A stretch of 64,000 bases of DNA from Deltaproteobacteria bacterium (GTDB taxonomy: Bacteria; Desulfobacterota; BSN033; UBA1163), in the NCBI GenBank assembly GCA_020059605.1, contig JAGVBT010000164.1, forward strand, positions 55,431 through 119,430, read 5' to 3'. This document shows, in pieces, positions 43,908-53,376 of this stretch. The notes beneath the pieces are model-generated. The model was not told the DNA's origin and ran no database searches. It saw nothing but the letters and a program-made list of their open reading frames with translations. The stretch's first letter is position 1, and the number at the start of each line of letters is the position of its first letter. A program made the translations under genes and the position numbers.

Positions 43908-44137
43908 AGTTCCTCCCTGCCACCATTATGAGGTCTATTTGGATATTCGTCAATGGCCCCGGGTTTTTCATATCTCGGTTTTCCATTGAAAATTGAGGGG
44001 TTTTATATTAGGAAGAAGGGAGTTTTTATTCAAAGTTCGCCTGCCTGCCGTTAAGCAGGGAGTTCGGTGTTCGGAGTCCGGAGAAAAAACTTTAAACGAA
44101 TTCGGTAAGCAAATTAAGATGAGTTAAAGGAGAGACG

Positions 44138-45751
44138 ATGAGAATCGAATTTCTGGGAGGGGTTCGAACCGTAACCGGTTCATCCACCCTTTTAGAAAAA
44201 GGTTCGTTAAAATGGCTTGTCGATTGCGGGATGTTCCAGGGCGGCAAAGAGATCGAGAAGAGAAATCATCATACCGGTCCTTATCACCCCCCAAGCCTCT
44301 CCTTCATCCTCCTGACGCATGCCCATATTGATCACAGCGGCCTCATCCCCAAGCTGGTCCGGGAAGGATTTCGGGGAAAGGTCATCTGCACCCGGGCAAC
44401 TTTTGACCTGTGCGAGTTGATGCTGAAGGACAGCGGCCATATCCAGGAGATGGAGGCGGAATGGAGGAACCGTAAGAAAAGACGGTCCGGCGGAAAGGCT
44501 CCCCCCCCTCTTTATACAGTTGAAGATGCGGAGAGAAGTCTTCAACTCTTTTCTCCTGTCCATTACGACGAGGTCCTCTCCTTGACCGATGGACTCAAGG
44601 TAAGGTTTCAGGACGCAGGCCATATCCTGGGATCGGCCATCATCGAACTCTGGGTGGAAGAGGGAGGAAAGGAGAAGAAACTGGTCTTCTCAGGAGACCT
44701 CGGAAACTCGGATCAGCCCATCGTCAGGGATCCTGCCGTTATCAGAGACGCGGATCTGCTTTGGGTGGAATCGACCTATGGAAATCGGCTCCATAAGTCG
44801 AGGGAAGAGACCGTTCAAGAACTGTTAAAGGTTGTCCGGAAAGCGATTGACAACCGGGCCAAGGTGATCATTCCGGCATTTGCCGTGGAACGAACCCAGA
44901 ATATCATCTACACGCTCGGCCAATTTATCAGAGAGGGGCTGATCCCATCGCTCCCCGTCTATATCGACAGTCCTCTGGCCATCTCAGCCACCGAGATCTT
45001 CAAGAAGAATTCAGACTGCTTTGACCGGGAAACCGGGGAAATCCTTTTGCGAGGGGAAACCCCTTTGGACCTGCCCGAAGTCATCTACACCCGGACAACG
45101 GAGGAGTCAAAAGCGATCAACGAGGTTGATGGCCCGGGGATCATCGTCTCCGCAAGCGGGATGTGTGATGCGGGAAGGATCAAACACCATTTAAAGCATC
45201 ACCTCTGGAGAAAGGAGTCCCACATCGTCTTCATGGGCTACCAGGGAGAAGGAACAATCGGGAGACGGATCGTCGATGGGGCAAAGAGTGTCCGACTCTT
45301 CGGAGAGGAGATTGCGGTCAGGGCCCACATCCATACCCTGGGGGGATTCTCCGCCCATGCGGATCAACAGGGGATCCTCGAATGGCTTTCCCGCTTTGAG
45401 AACCCACCGGAGGAAATTTTCGTCAACCATGGAGAGGAGAAGGTTTCCATGGAACTGAGCCGCCTCATCCATGAACGGTTCCATGTCAAAACCAGCGTGC
45501 CTCAGTGGAGAGAGAAAAGAATTCTCTTTGCTCCCGAAGACAGGCGGATCTTCGAAGAGGTGGGCGAAGAAGAGGCCCCTTCCGAACCGGCATTTCATCT
45601 TCTTATGAGGCATCTGGACAGGAACTACAAGAGGCTTCGAAAAAAATTGAAGAGGTGGAAAAAGATGGGACCGGAGTTGGAAGGGGTCCAGCATTTGAGA
45701 CAACTGGAAGAAGTGAATCGAAAGATCGAAGAATTGGAATCGGAGCTATAG
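44138..45751 (+). CDS. Beta-CASP metallo-beta-lactamase-fold RNA hydrolase
   Basis: The 537-residue protein has the MBL motif LLTHAHIDHSG, GHILGSAIIEL, FSGDLGN, and beta-CASP motifs (STYGNR, PAFAVERTQ, SASGMCDAGRI, GFSAHAD, VNHGE). It belongs to the CPSF73/YSH1-like bacterial group, which cleaves RNA endonucleolytically and exonucleolytically. The last 70 residues are a charged helical extension (HLDRNYKRLRKKLKRWKK, then QLEEVNRKIEELESEL) that could form a coiled coil. ATG 44138 follows AAAGGAGAG. Confidence 0.88.
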   Translation: MRIEFLGGVRTVTGSSTLLEKGSLKWLVDCGMFQGGKEIEKRNHHTGPYHPPSLSFILLTHAHIDHSGLIPKLVREGFRGKVICTRATFDLCELMLKDSGHIQEMEAEWRNRKKRRSGGKAPPPLYTVEDAERSLQLFSPVHYDEVLSLTDGLKVRFQDAGHILGSAIIELWVEEGGKEKKLVFSGDLGNSDQPIVRDPAVIRDADLLWVESTYGNRLHKSREETVQELLKVVRKAIDNRAKVIIPAFAVERTQNIIYTLGQFIREGLIPSLPVYIDSPLAISATEIFKKNSDCFDRETGEILLRGETPLDLPEVIYTRTTEESKAINEVDGPGIIVSASGMCDAGRIKHHLKHHLWRKESHIVFMGYQGEGTIGRRIVDGAKSVRLFGEEIAVRAHIHTLGGFSAHADQQGILEWLSRFENPPEEIFVNHGEEKVSMELSRLIHERFHVKTSVPQWREKRILFAPEDRRIFEEVGEEEAPSEPAFHLLMRHLDRNYKRLRKKLKRWKKMGPELEGVQHLRQLEEVNRKIEELESEL

Positions 45752-45820
45752 AAGTAATTCGGATTGCGGATTTCGAATTGCGGAATTAAAAATTAATTTA
45801 GAAAAAAAAGGCTACCCATT

Positions 45821-47038
45821 GTGGTTGAATTGATCAAGATCGGTATTGTCTTTTTGGCCGTCATTGCTTTGTTGTATCGAAAGGTTAGCCTCTGGCTGAG
45901 CCTTTTGCTCGCGACCTTCCTGCTTGGAATTCTTTTTCGTCTCCCCTTGCGGAAGATCCTGGTGGATGTCCTCTCGTCCTTCGTCGATGCGAATACACTT
46001 TTAATCCTTGGAGCTTTTGTCTCCATTCTCTTCTTCAGCAACCTCCTGAAGGAGACAGGCCGGATGAACCAGATCCTGGGAGGGTTTCGATCCACGTTGA
46101 AGGATATCCGGCTGGTGATTGCATTGCTCCCGGCGATCATCGGGCTGATGCCCATTATGGGAGGCGCATTGGTCTCCGCCCCTATGGTGGTGGAAGGCTC
46201 GGATGAATTGAAGCTCACGCGGGAACGCAGAACCTTCATCAACTTCTGGTTCCGCCATGTATGGGAATATGTGCTGCCTACCTATCCGGCCCTTATCCTG
46301 GCCGCTTCCCTGATCGGCATTCCCGTAAGAGAATTCTGCTGGATTAACCTTCCCCTCACTCCTGCCGCCATTCTCAGCGGAGTCGTGGTCGGCTACTGGG
46401 GGGTGTCAAAATCGACAAAGGCATATAAACACTTGTCGGGAAGAACAGCGATCTCGATTTTATTGAAAAACCTCGCCCCCCTCCTTTTTGCCCTCATCCT
46501 GGTGGTCGGGTTTAAGGTGGAGCTCGTTTATGCTTTTGGCATCACGACCGCGGGCATGATCCTTCTCTTCCGGGTCAAGTGGGAAAAAATTTTGAAGGGA
46601 TTTAAGGAGAGTCTTGGAGTTGAACTCCTCTTGACCGTGGCCATCGTCATGGGGTTTAAGAAGGTACTGGAATCAACACATTCCATTCCCGCCGTTTCCG
46701 AAGCCTTATCCTCCTTCGGAATTCCGCTCTGGTTGATTGCGATGTTTGTCCCTTTCCTGGTCGGATTGATGACCGGAGTGACCATCGCACCGATAGGAAT
46801 CGGTTTTCCGATCCTGATTCCTCTCCTCCGGGCTCACCCCGACTACCTTTACTATATGATGCTGGCCTTTGCCGGAGGGATATGCGGAGTATTGCTTTCT
46901 CCGCTCCACCTCTGCCTCGTTCTGACCAGGGAGTATTTTAAGGCCGATTGGAAGGGGGTCTATCGTCTCCTCTGGTTTCCGGTGGCTTCGATTTTATTGG
47001 CCGGCCTCTTGTGGACGCTCCTGTTCCACTATCTTTGA
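45821..47038 (+). CDS. DUF401 family integral membrane protein
   Basis: The GTG at 45821 opens a 405-residue protein with about nine to ten membrane helices, including LPAIIGLMPIMGGALVSAPMV and VPFLVGLMTGVTIAPIGIGFPIL, the two repeat-related Gly/Pro-rich loops of DUF401. Such proteins resemble ion-transporter superfamily permeases; the substrate is unknown. The 70 bases upstream contain an intergenic repeat (TTCGGATTGCGGATTTCG), and no strong ribosome binding site is seen. Confidence 0.82.
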   Translation: MVELIKIGIVFLAVIALLYRKVSLWLSLLLATFLLGILFRLPLRKILVDVLSSFVDANTLLILGAFVSILFFSNLLKETGRMNQILGGFRSTLKDIRLVIALLPAIIGLMPIMGGALVSAPMVVEGSDELKLTRERRTFINFWFRHVWEYVLPTYPALILAASLIGIPVREFCWINLPLTPAAILSGVVVGYWGVSKSTKAYKHLSGRTAISILLKNLAPLLFALILVVGFKVELVYAFGITTAGMILLFRVKWEKILKGFKESLGVELLLTVAIVMGFKKVLESTHSIPAVSEALSSFGIPLWLIAMFVPFLVGLMTGVTIAPIGIGFPILIPLLRAHPDYLYYMMLAFAGGICGVLLSPLHLCLVLTREYFKADWKGVYRLLWFPVASILLAGLLWTLLFHYL

Positions 47039-47127
47039 CCGATGGGTAAGCAGGGATGAAAAAGGGAACAGGATTTATTATCACCGGGGTGACGGGACCC
47101 GGGTCCGGCCGAGATGATGCGCAGGGA

Positions 47128-47643
47128 TTAGATATACGTTTTCAAAGAGTCATAAAATGTCACGTCGAACTGGTTTAGGCGAGGATCAAGGCCTGCCCTT
47201 ATATTCGTATCCTCAATGATGGCAATGACCACGACGACTTTCACCGAGGTCAGGGCTCCGGAGGTGAGATGTCCTCCGAGAGTGACCACCCTTTCATCGA
47301 TCACGGTGGAAGCTGAAAAATGGGCATGAATCTCCGCCTCCCCGTCTTCTTTCGTTGCAATCCACCCGGTCAGGGAGACGATCTCCATCGGTTGCTCCAA
47401 TTCAAGATAGAGGCGATGGTGCTTTTCCACTTTTAAATCGAGGGGCATTATTTTTAAATTCCTGAACGTGGCTTTTTGCAAAGCCCCGATCCCCGAAAGG
47501 ATCACACCGGTCCGGATTTTTTCTCTTTGAACCAGCTCTTCGATCCCTTTCAAAAGATCGATATCCATTGCCAGTTTACCCATGACGATCCGTCCCATCC
47601 GGCCCCTTCCGACCCCTTCCAGGAAACTGGGACTATTTTCCAT
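47128..47643 (-). CDS. PPC (DUF296) domain protein
   Basis: The 171-residue protein is one PPC domain: RIVMGKLAMDIDLLKGIEELV, TGVILSGIGALQKATFRN and EIHAHFSASTVIDERVVTLGGHL, with the HxH and GGHL metal-site region. The fold is a trimeric beta barrel also found next to AT-hooks in plants. The bacterial role is unknown. AAAGGAG lies upstream of the ATG. Confidence 0.8.
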   Translation of the reverse strand: MENSPSFLEGVGRGRMGRIVMGKLAMDIDLLKGIEELVQREKIRTGVILSGIGALQKATFRNLKIMPLDLKVEKHHRLYLELEQPMEIVSLTGWIATKEDGEAEIHAHFSASTVIDERVVTLGGHLTSGALTSVKVVVVIAIIEDTNIRAGLDPRLNQFDVTFYDSLKTYI

Positions 47644-47759
47644 TTTCTTCTCCTTTCAAATACCGTCGATGCAATGATCGACCAGGGTTTTATTGACACA
47701 TTAATACAGAATAGACCATAATGCCATCTAATATATTTTATCCTAAGGAGAGTAGAGAC

Positions 47760-48401
47760 ATGGACGAGTTGGAACGATGGTATCGGGAAAAACAGGCCGA
47801 GAGGACGATTCAGGCTTTAAAAAAGAACAACTTTGAAGCCCTTTTTGTTCTGGATGCAAAGGCGGCATATGAAGAGGTGATGAAACGGATACCGGACGGC
47901 GCGACTGTAGGAATAGGGGGGTCCGTGACACTGACTCAAATGGGACTGCCGGAGGCTCTCGAAAAACGCAAGATTCATCTGATCTGGCCTATGAGGCAGG
48001 CCAGGAACGATGAAGAACGACTTGACCTGATCCGGAAATCTTTTTCTTCGGACGTCTTTCTTTCAAGCACGAATGCCATTACCGAGGACGGAAAACTTTT
48101 CAACATCGATGCCACAGGCAACCGGGTGGGCGCCATGTTCATCGGGCCGAAAAAGACGATCATCATTTCGGGAGTCAATAAGCTTGTCAAAGATATCGAT
48201 GAGGCGGAGAAAAGGGTGCGGGAGTGGGCGGCTCCGCAGAATGCGAAGAGGCTTAAACGAAAGACACCCTGTGTTGAAACAGGGGTGTGTGCCGATTGCA
48301 ATTCCCCGGACCGGATCTGCAATATCTACGTGACCCTGGCGAAGAAACCGACCCGCACGGAGGTGGTTGTCATTCTCGTCGGGGAAAACCTGGGGATCTG
48401 A
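47760..48401 (+). CDS. LUD domain (LutC/DUF162-like) protein
   Basis: ATG 47760 follows AAGGAG at 9 bases; the track ATG at 47721 has no site. The 213-residue protein has the LUD core: EVMKRIPDGATVGIGGSVTL, FLSSTNAITEDGKLFNIDATGNRVGAM and GVNKLV. A C-terminal CVETGVCADCNSPDRICNIY carries four Cys that may bind a metal or cluster. LUD proteins help lactate or related hydroxy-acid oxidation (LutABC), but no lutA/B homologue is adjacent. It converges with the acyl-CoA synthetase gene, ending 3 bases away. Confidence 0.85.
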   Translation: MDELERWYREKQAERTIQALKKNNFEALFVLDAKAAYEEVMKRIPDGATVGIGGSVTLTQMGLPEALEKRKIHLIWPMRQARNDEERLDLIRKSFSSDVFLSSTNAITEDGKLFNIDATGNRVGAMFIGPKKTIIISGVNKLVKDIDEAEKRVREWAAPQNAKRLKRKTPCVETGVCADCNSPDRICNIYVTLAKKPTRTEVVVILVGENLGI

Positions 48402-48404
48402 TAA

Positions 48405-50474
48405 CTATGCGGTCAAAAGGATTCGTGCATCCGCGGCGATGGCCCCTTTCTCCAGCGCCATCACCGGATTGATATCAATCCCCTCGATTTGTGGGAATTC
48501 GATCATCATCTGGGAGAGCCTCAGGAGCATCTCAATAATCGCGTCGATATCCGACGGACGTTCTCCGCGCACTCCCTTGAGGATTCCGGATCCTCTCAAT
48601 TCAAAAATCATTTCTTCTGCCTCGGAACGATTGATCGGAGCGACCCGGATGGAAGTCTCCTTCAAAACCTCCACATAGATACCGCCCACGCCAAAAAGGA
48701 GAACCGGGCCAAACGAGGGGTCCCGTTTCGCTCCCAGGATGATTTCTTTGCCGGCGGAAATCATCTTTTGAACGAGGACACCGCTGATATTTCCCAGGCC
48801 CGTGGCTCTCATTTTCCCGTAAGTCTCTTCGGCCTTCTTGAGAGAGTCGATGCCGAGGACCACCCCGCCCACATCCGATTTGTGCGATATCTCCGGAGAG
48901 ATGACTTTCATGGCGGCAGGGAAGCCGGTCTTTTCGAGGGCCTGCGGCAAATTTTCCTTTCCGTGGACCACCCCATATTCGGCAACGGCAATGCCGCAGG
49001 CCTGAAGCGCTTCCATCGCCTCCGGGAGAAGGAGATCCCTTTTCTCTTTCGAGGCTCCCTGAAGAATCGAAGTGACGCGGTTCCGGTCGAAGGGATAGGA
49101 AAGGGGAGGACTCTTTTCCGTGGTTAACCTTCGGTAATAATCCCTGGAGATCGCCAGGGCCGTTAAGGCATCTTCAGGTTCCGTGAAGATCGGATAGTCG
49201 AGGGCTCTCTTGATGTAAGCCAGCTCCTCTTCATCAGTGTTGTATTGAAGGGCGACCGGTTTCTGATAACGTAAGGAGAGTTCCCTGACCGCCTGGACGA
49301 ATTTTCTGGAAGGCTCTTTCTCCTCAGCCGTTGCTCCGTGCTGAAAGAGGATCCCCTGGACCACCGGGAATCTGAGAGCCTGTTCGAGGATAGTGGTGTA
49401 GAGATCGAAATTAAAGAGATCTCCGAGATCGAGAGGGTTGGTGGGCTGGATTACCTTTGCCCGGAAAAGGCTGTGAAACTGTTCCTGGAGTTTTGGGTCC
49501 GGGGGAAGAAGACGGAATCCATGCCGTTCTGCAGAATCAGCGGCGACCACACCAATGCCTCCGGAGCGGGAGATGATCACCAGGTTTTTGCCTTTGCAGG
49601 GCGGCAGGGAGAGGATCTTGACCGCGTTGACAAAAGACCGGAAGTCCTTGGTGCGGATGATATCCGCCTGTTTCAGGGCGGCCTCCACGACCCGGTCGTC
49701 ATTGGCCAGGGCGGCGGTGTGAAGCTTTGCAATCTCGCGGCTTCCTTCGCCGGTATTGGACTTGTGAATGATGATCGGCTTGGAGGTGGAGCAGGCAATC
49801 TCCATCAACTCCCTTCCCCGCTCGAGGCTCTCCAGGTAAAGTCCGATGATTTCGGTCTGGGGGTCTTCGATCAGATATCTCAGATAATCGATCTCATCGA
49901 GATCCAGCTTATTCCCCATGCTCACCATTTTTGAAAGCCCCACATTGGCGCTGATCATGTGGTTCGCATAAGAAAGAAGGACTCCTCCACTCTGGGCCAG
50001 GATGGAGAGCTTGCCTTTGGTCACGGGCCCTTTCTTCAGTTTGACAAATGGAACGACAAAGCCATTATCGACATTGGTAATGCCGATTCCGTTTGGCCCG
50101 ACAATCCGGATCCCCCATCTCCTGGCGGTCCGGAGGACGGTTTGTTCAAGTTGGCCTCCTTCTTCCGAATATTCCCTGAAGCCCCCGGTTTCAATGATGG
50201 CCCAGGAGATTTTTTTCCGCCCGCAGGCATCGACCAGGTCAGGCACGGTTTGAGCAGGCGTGAGGATGACGGCCACATCAACGCCGTCAGGGAGTTGGTC
50301 CAGGGAGGTCAGGACCTTTCGTCCGAAGAGGACGCACTCCTTTCTTCCGACCAGGTGGATTTCACCGTTAAATTGAAATTCGAAAAGGTTTTCGACGATA
50401 TTTCTTGCCAGGTTGTCAGGGCGTTCCGAGACGCCGACCACAACCACCGATTTGGGATAGAAGAGCTGGTCCAC
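48405..50474 (-). CDS. ADP-forming acetate/acyl-CoA synthetase family protein
   Basis: The GTG at 50474 follows AAAGGAGG. The 689-residue protein joins the alpha part (CoA-binding VVVGVSERPDNLARNIVENL, succinyl-CoA ligase-like domains) and the beta part (ATP-grasp from about residue 470, with FPAAMKVISPEISHKSDVGGV). The phospho-His candidate is in AKLHTAALA. These enzymes make acyl acids plus ATP from acyl-CoA, ADP and phosphate, typical of anaerobic amino acid or aromatic acid degradation. It fits the other substrate-level phosphorylation genes of the window. Confidence 0.88.
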   Translation of the reverse strand: MDQLFYPKSVVVVGVSERPDNLARNIVENLFEFQFNGEIHLVGRKECVLFGRKVLTSLDQLPDGVDVAVILTPAQTVPDLVDACGRKKISWAIIETGGFREYSEEGGQLEQTVLRTARRWGIRIVGPNGIGITNVDNGFVVPFVKLKKGPVTKGKLSILAQSGGVLLSYANHMISANVGLSKMVSMGNKLDLDEIDYLRYLIEDPQTEIIGLYLESLERGRELMEIACSTSKPIIIHKSNTGEGSREIAKLHTAALANDDRVVEAALKQADIIRTKDFRSFVNAVKILSLPPCKGKNLVIISRSGGIGVVAADSAERHGFRLLPPDPKLQEQFHSLFRAKVIQPTNPLDLGDLFNFDLYTTILEQALRFPVVQGILFQHGATAEEKEPSRKFVQAVRELSLRYQKPVALQYNTDEEELAYIKRALDYPIFTEPEDALTALAISRDYYRRLTTEKSPPLSYPFDRNRVTSILQGASKEKRDLLLPEAMEALQACGIAVAEYGVVHGKENLPQALEKTGFPAAMKVISPEISHKSDVGGVVLGIDSLKKAEETYGKMRATGLGNISGVLVQKMISAGKEIILGAKRDPSFGPVLLFGVGGIYVEVLKETSIRVAPINRSEAEEMIFELRGSGILKGVRGERPSDIDAIIEMLLRLSQMMIEFPQIEGIDINPVMALEKGAIAADARILLTA

Positions 50475-50657
50475 TTTTTCCCCTCCTTTAAATGTAAATC
50501 ATATCCTCAAAGGGAGCAGTTTTCAATAAGCCGGAGATGAAATATTTTATAATTTTATAAACAAAAGAGGCGAAAACTGGTATAATGATTTAACGGGTCG
50601 GACCAGGGCAGCTACGGGTAGCAAATAAGTTCGCCGGATATAAATTCATACCTACCC

Positions 50658-50685
50658 TTGACAAATGTAACCTATAGGGTTACAT
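50658..50685 (+). promoter_or_regulatory. Promoter and palindromic operator of the HigBA-like module
   Basis: TTGACA at 50658 is followed by ATGTAACC-TATAG-GGTTACAT, a palindrome with 8-bp arms, 8 bases before the GTG start. HigA-type antitoxins bind such palindromes over their own promoter, so autoregulation is likely. Confidence 0.65.
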
Positions 50686-50692
50686 ATAACCC

Positions 50693-50987
50693 GTGATTAA
50701 GTCATTCAAACATAAGGGACTTGAGGACTTTTTCTATACAGGAAAGAAGAAAGGCATAAAGCCGGAACACGCTGACCGGCTGGAGAGAATTCTTGATAGG
50801 TTAAATGCTGCGAGTGAAATAAGGGACATGAATTATCCTGGTTCCGACCTGCACAAGTTGGCAGGTGACAAGAAGGGCCAATATGCTGTAAAAGTTTCTG
50901 GAAATTGGAAGAGTCTTTTTCGAGTTTGTCAACGGCAACGCCTATATTGTCGATTACGGCGATTATCACCGAGAGGTGAGGACATGA
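50693..50987 (+). pseudogene. HigB/RelE-type toxin with frameshift
   Basis: The GTG at 50693 opens MIKSFKHKGLEDFFYTGKKKGI, then GLHKL-like SDLHKLAGDKKGQYAVKVSGNW, classical HigB. After NWKS the frame diverges (RQRLYCRLRRL). Removing one base near 50908-50911 restores VFFEFVNGNAYIVDYGDYHREVRT with a stop at 50987 that overlaps higA as ATGA. As given, the toxin frame runs on into HigA, making the artificial 201-residue track ORF. Confidence 0.75.
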
Positions 50988-51298
50988 GAAAAATGGAAAG
51001 AGAACCAACGCATCCAGGGAGGATTATAAGAGAAGACTATTTGAAGCCTTTAGCGATGACGATTAGCGAGTTTGCATCGGTTCTCGGTGTTTCAAGAAAG
51101 ACTTTATCAAAAATCCTCAATGGAAGGGGAGCTGTTACTCCGGACATGGCGCTTCGTTTGGCTCGTGCTTTTAATACAACCGCTGATTTCTGGCTCAATT
51201 TGCAGAAGAATCACGATTTGTGGCAGGCGGAGCATACATCGAATGATTGGCAGAGGGTAAAACCCATCTCCCCCCAGTTAATTCATTCTCATTTGTAG
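50984..51298 (+). CDS. higA: HigA-family antitoxin (XRE helix-turn-helix)
   Basis: The 104-residue protein opens MRKMEREPTHPGRIIREDYLKPL and has an XRE-type helix-turn-helix (MTISEFASVLGVSRKTLSKILNG) and the HigA ending NTTADFWLNLQKNHDLW. It binds and neutralises HigB and represses the shared promoter; the palindrome at 50665 is its probable site. Its start overlaps the restored higB stop by 4 bases. A terminator follows. Confidence 0.88.
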   Translation: MRKMEREPTHPGRIIREDYLKPLAMTISEFASVLGVSRKTLSKILNGRGAVTPDMALRLARAFNTTADFWLNLQKNHDLWQAEHTSNDWQRVKPISPQLIHSHL

Positions 51299-51319
51299 AA
51301 AGCAGTGAACAACTGCATG

Positions 51320-51351
51320 AACCTGAGGCGGATTAGCCGCGTCAGGTTTTT
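51320..51351 (+). terminator. Rho-independent terminator after higA
   Basis: AACCTGAGGCGG and CCGCGTCAGGTT pair over a short ATTAG loop, with a following TTTTT run. Confidence 0.75.
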
Positions 51352-51413
51352 GGAATCGATGGGTGCCCGCGCAAGTTATACAAATCGTTCTGCATCAATA
51401 AACGGGAGCAAAA

Positions 51414-51767
51414 ATGGAAAGAACTAGAACTATCTCTTGGGGCGACCCGCAAATTAGCAAGAGAGATGCTGTTACTTCGATTTCTGGGTTAGACTATCTA
51501 AAGGCAATAAAGGAAGATAGAATTAGCCCACCGCCAGTTGCTAATCTTGTTGGCTATAAGATTTACGAAGTCGATAATGGTTACGCCGCTTTTGATCTTA
51601 ATCCCGCAGAATATCATTATAATCCTTTTGCAACAGTTCATGGCGGTAATCTTTCAACATTGCTTGATACTACAATGACGGCTTCAGTCCTATCAACGCT
51701 TCCAAAGCACTATAGCTGCACAACAATTGAGATTAAAGTAAATTTTATCAAATCATGGGAAGGCTGA
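51414..51767 (+). pseudogene. PaaI-type hotdog thioesterase, C-terminally truncated
   Basis: The 117-residue frame reads like the first two thirds of a PaaI/YdiI-type acyl-CoA thioesterase: GYKIYEVDNGYAAFDLNPAEYHYNPFATVHGGNLSTLLDTTMTASV, with HGG and the following Asp in the active-site loop, then TIEIKVNFIKS. It stops where the last strands should follow (normally about 150 residues). DNA after the stop leads straight into another broken gene, so a deletion is likely. It may be a cassette remnant. Confidence 0.65.
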
Positions 51768-51817
51768 AAATAACCAGTGAAAACCTTACGGTTAGCTTTA
51801 AAAGAGGAGATTTGATC

Positions 51818-51910
51818 ATGAAAAAGATAACTGCGACCGATGTCCTGGAATTATCGATACCAGAAAGGATTCAATTGGTAGAAGATATTTGGGACACCAT
51901 ATGCCAGTAG
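51818..51910 (+). pseudogene. Antitoxin fragment cut by the group II intron remnant
   Basis: ATG 51818, after AGAGGAG, encodes MKKITATDVLELSIPERIQLVEDIWDTI, the N-terminus of a short addiction-module antitoxin, followed by two codons and a stop. The rest is missing, and the sequence beyond about 51900 is the maturase remnant on the opposite strand. Confidence 0.65.
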
Positions 51911-52683
51911 CCCTTTCTGCTTAGTCCCGCCAGTATCGCCTGATACCGGACCGAACCAAGTTTGATAAGCTCGCCGATGCGTCTTCTGGTCCTGCGCCAC
52001 TGTTTCCAGTAACCCATGCGGATATGCCTGCGTAGCCAATGATCCGGTTCAACCGCGTCATTGTACTTCATCCCGACACCGAAATAATTCATCCATCCCG
52101 GGATGTATCGGAGGAGGGATGAGTATCGGTATTGCATGGATACGCCCCAACTGCGCCCGGTCAGGCGGCGCAGCCGTGTTTTGAATCCATGGATAGCTTT
52201 CTCAGTGGCAGTCAGTTTCATCCTCGTGAACGTGAACCCAAGGAAAGAACTGTCCTGAGCACGGACCACGTTGCTTTTGCCCCTGTTCACCCTGACCTTG
52301 AGTTTTGTCTCAAGGAAACGGCTGATCCTTGCCATCACGCGATGAGCGGCACGTTCCGACTTGATCAGGATGATCAGATTATCCGAGTAGCGTGCGAACC
52401 GATGACCCCGCTTTTCAAGCTTCTTATCGGGGTCATCCAGAAGAATATTGCTCAACATTGGCGAAAGAGGGCCGCCTTGCGGCACTCCCTCGGCTCGCAC
52501 GTTTGCACTCCGGCTTCCTTCAGACGGTCGGTTGTCCTCCCGCCCTTGCCTTCGGCTCGTACTTTTGGTAGTATTCCTGAACATGAATACCCTCGGTTCT
52601 CGTACAGGGGACTTCCTGCCCCGCCGTAGCCTCTGGCGAAGCAGGTCACCCCATAAGTTCACGCCCATGCCGGGCGTACACAA
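51871..52683 (-). pseudogene. Group II intron reverse transcriptase/maturase, truncated and mutated
   Basis: The recognisable part runs from VRAEGVPQGGPLSPMLSNILLDD through HRFARYSDNLIILIKSERAA and FLETKLKVRVNRGKSNV to the maturase (X) domain with MNYFGVGMKYNDAVEPDHWLRRHIRM and KGYWHM, near residue 255. The catalytic YADD box reads YSDN. The N-terminal finger and palm part is missing, and a frameshift separates a preceding RLKEAGVQ piece. The C-terminus runs into antitoxin DNA, so the last 10 or so residues are fusion sequence. It is not a working enzyme. Confidence 0.75.
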
Positions 52684-52690
52684 CTAAATC
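51900..52690 (-). mobile_element. Group II intron remnant, internally deleted
   Basis: On the minus strand, ACGCCCGGCATGGGCGTG just upstream of the maturase frame resembles the first stem of bacterial group II intron RNA. The 3-prime RNA domains V/VI are not seen, because the copy is cut off inside the maturase end at about 51900. Confidence 0.5.
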
Positions 52691-52784
52691 AACCCGACCG
52701 GGAATAGGCTCGTTTAGTTTCAATGCGGTGTGGTTGCCCCGGCGGGTTATTTAAATCGTTCGGCCTCAAAAATAACTGCGATAA

Positions 52785-53301
<517 letters not shown>

Positions 53302-53376
53302 ACCGGATCGCCGATAAACCCAGCTCCCAGTTACCTCTTCGTTCGGCGCGACATAAAAAAGATGAAGGATAGCGAT

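Noticed and set aside
48489-49127. 212-residue plus-strand ORF inside the acyl-CoA synthetase gene
   Set aside because: Antisense shadow of a well-supported gene; no family features or ribosome binding site.
50693-51298. Single 201-residue HigB-HigA fusion gene
   Set aside because: The middle residues are out of frame; a one-base correction gives two overlapping normal genes.
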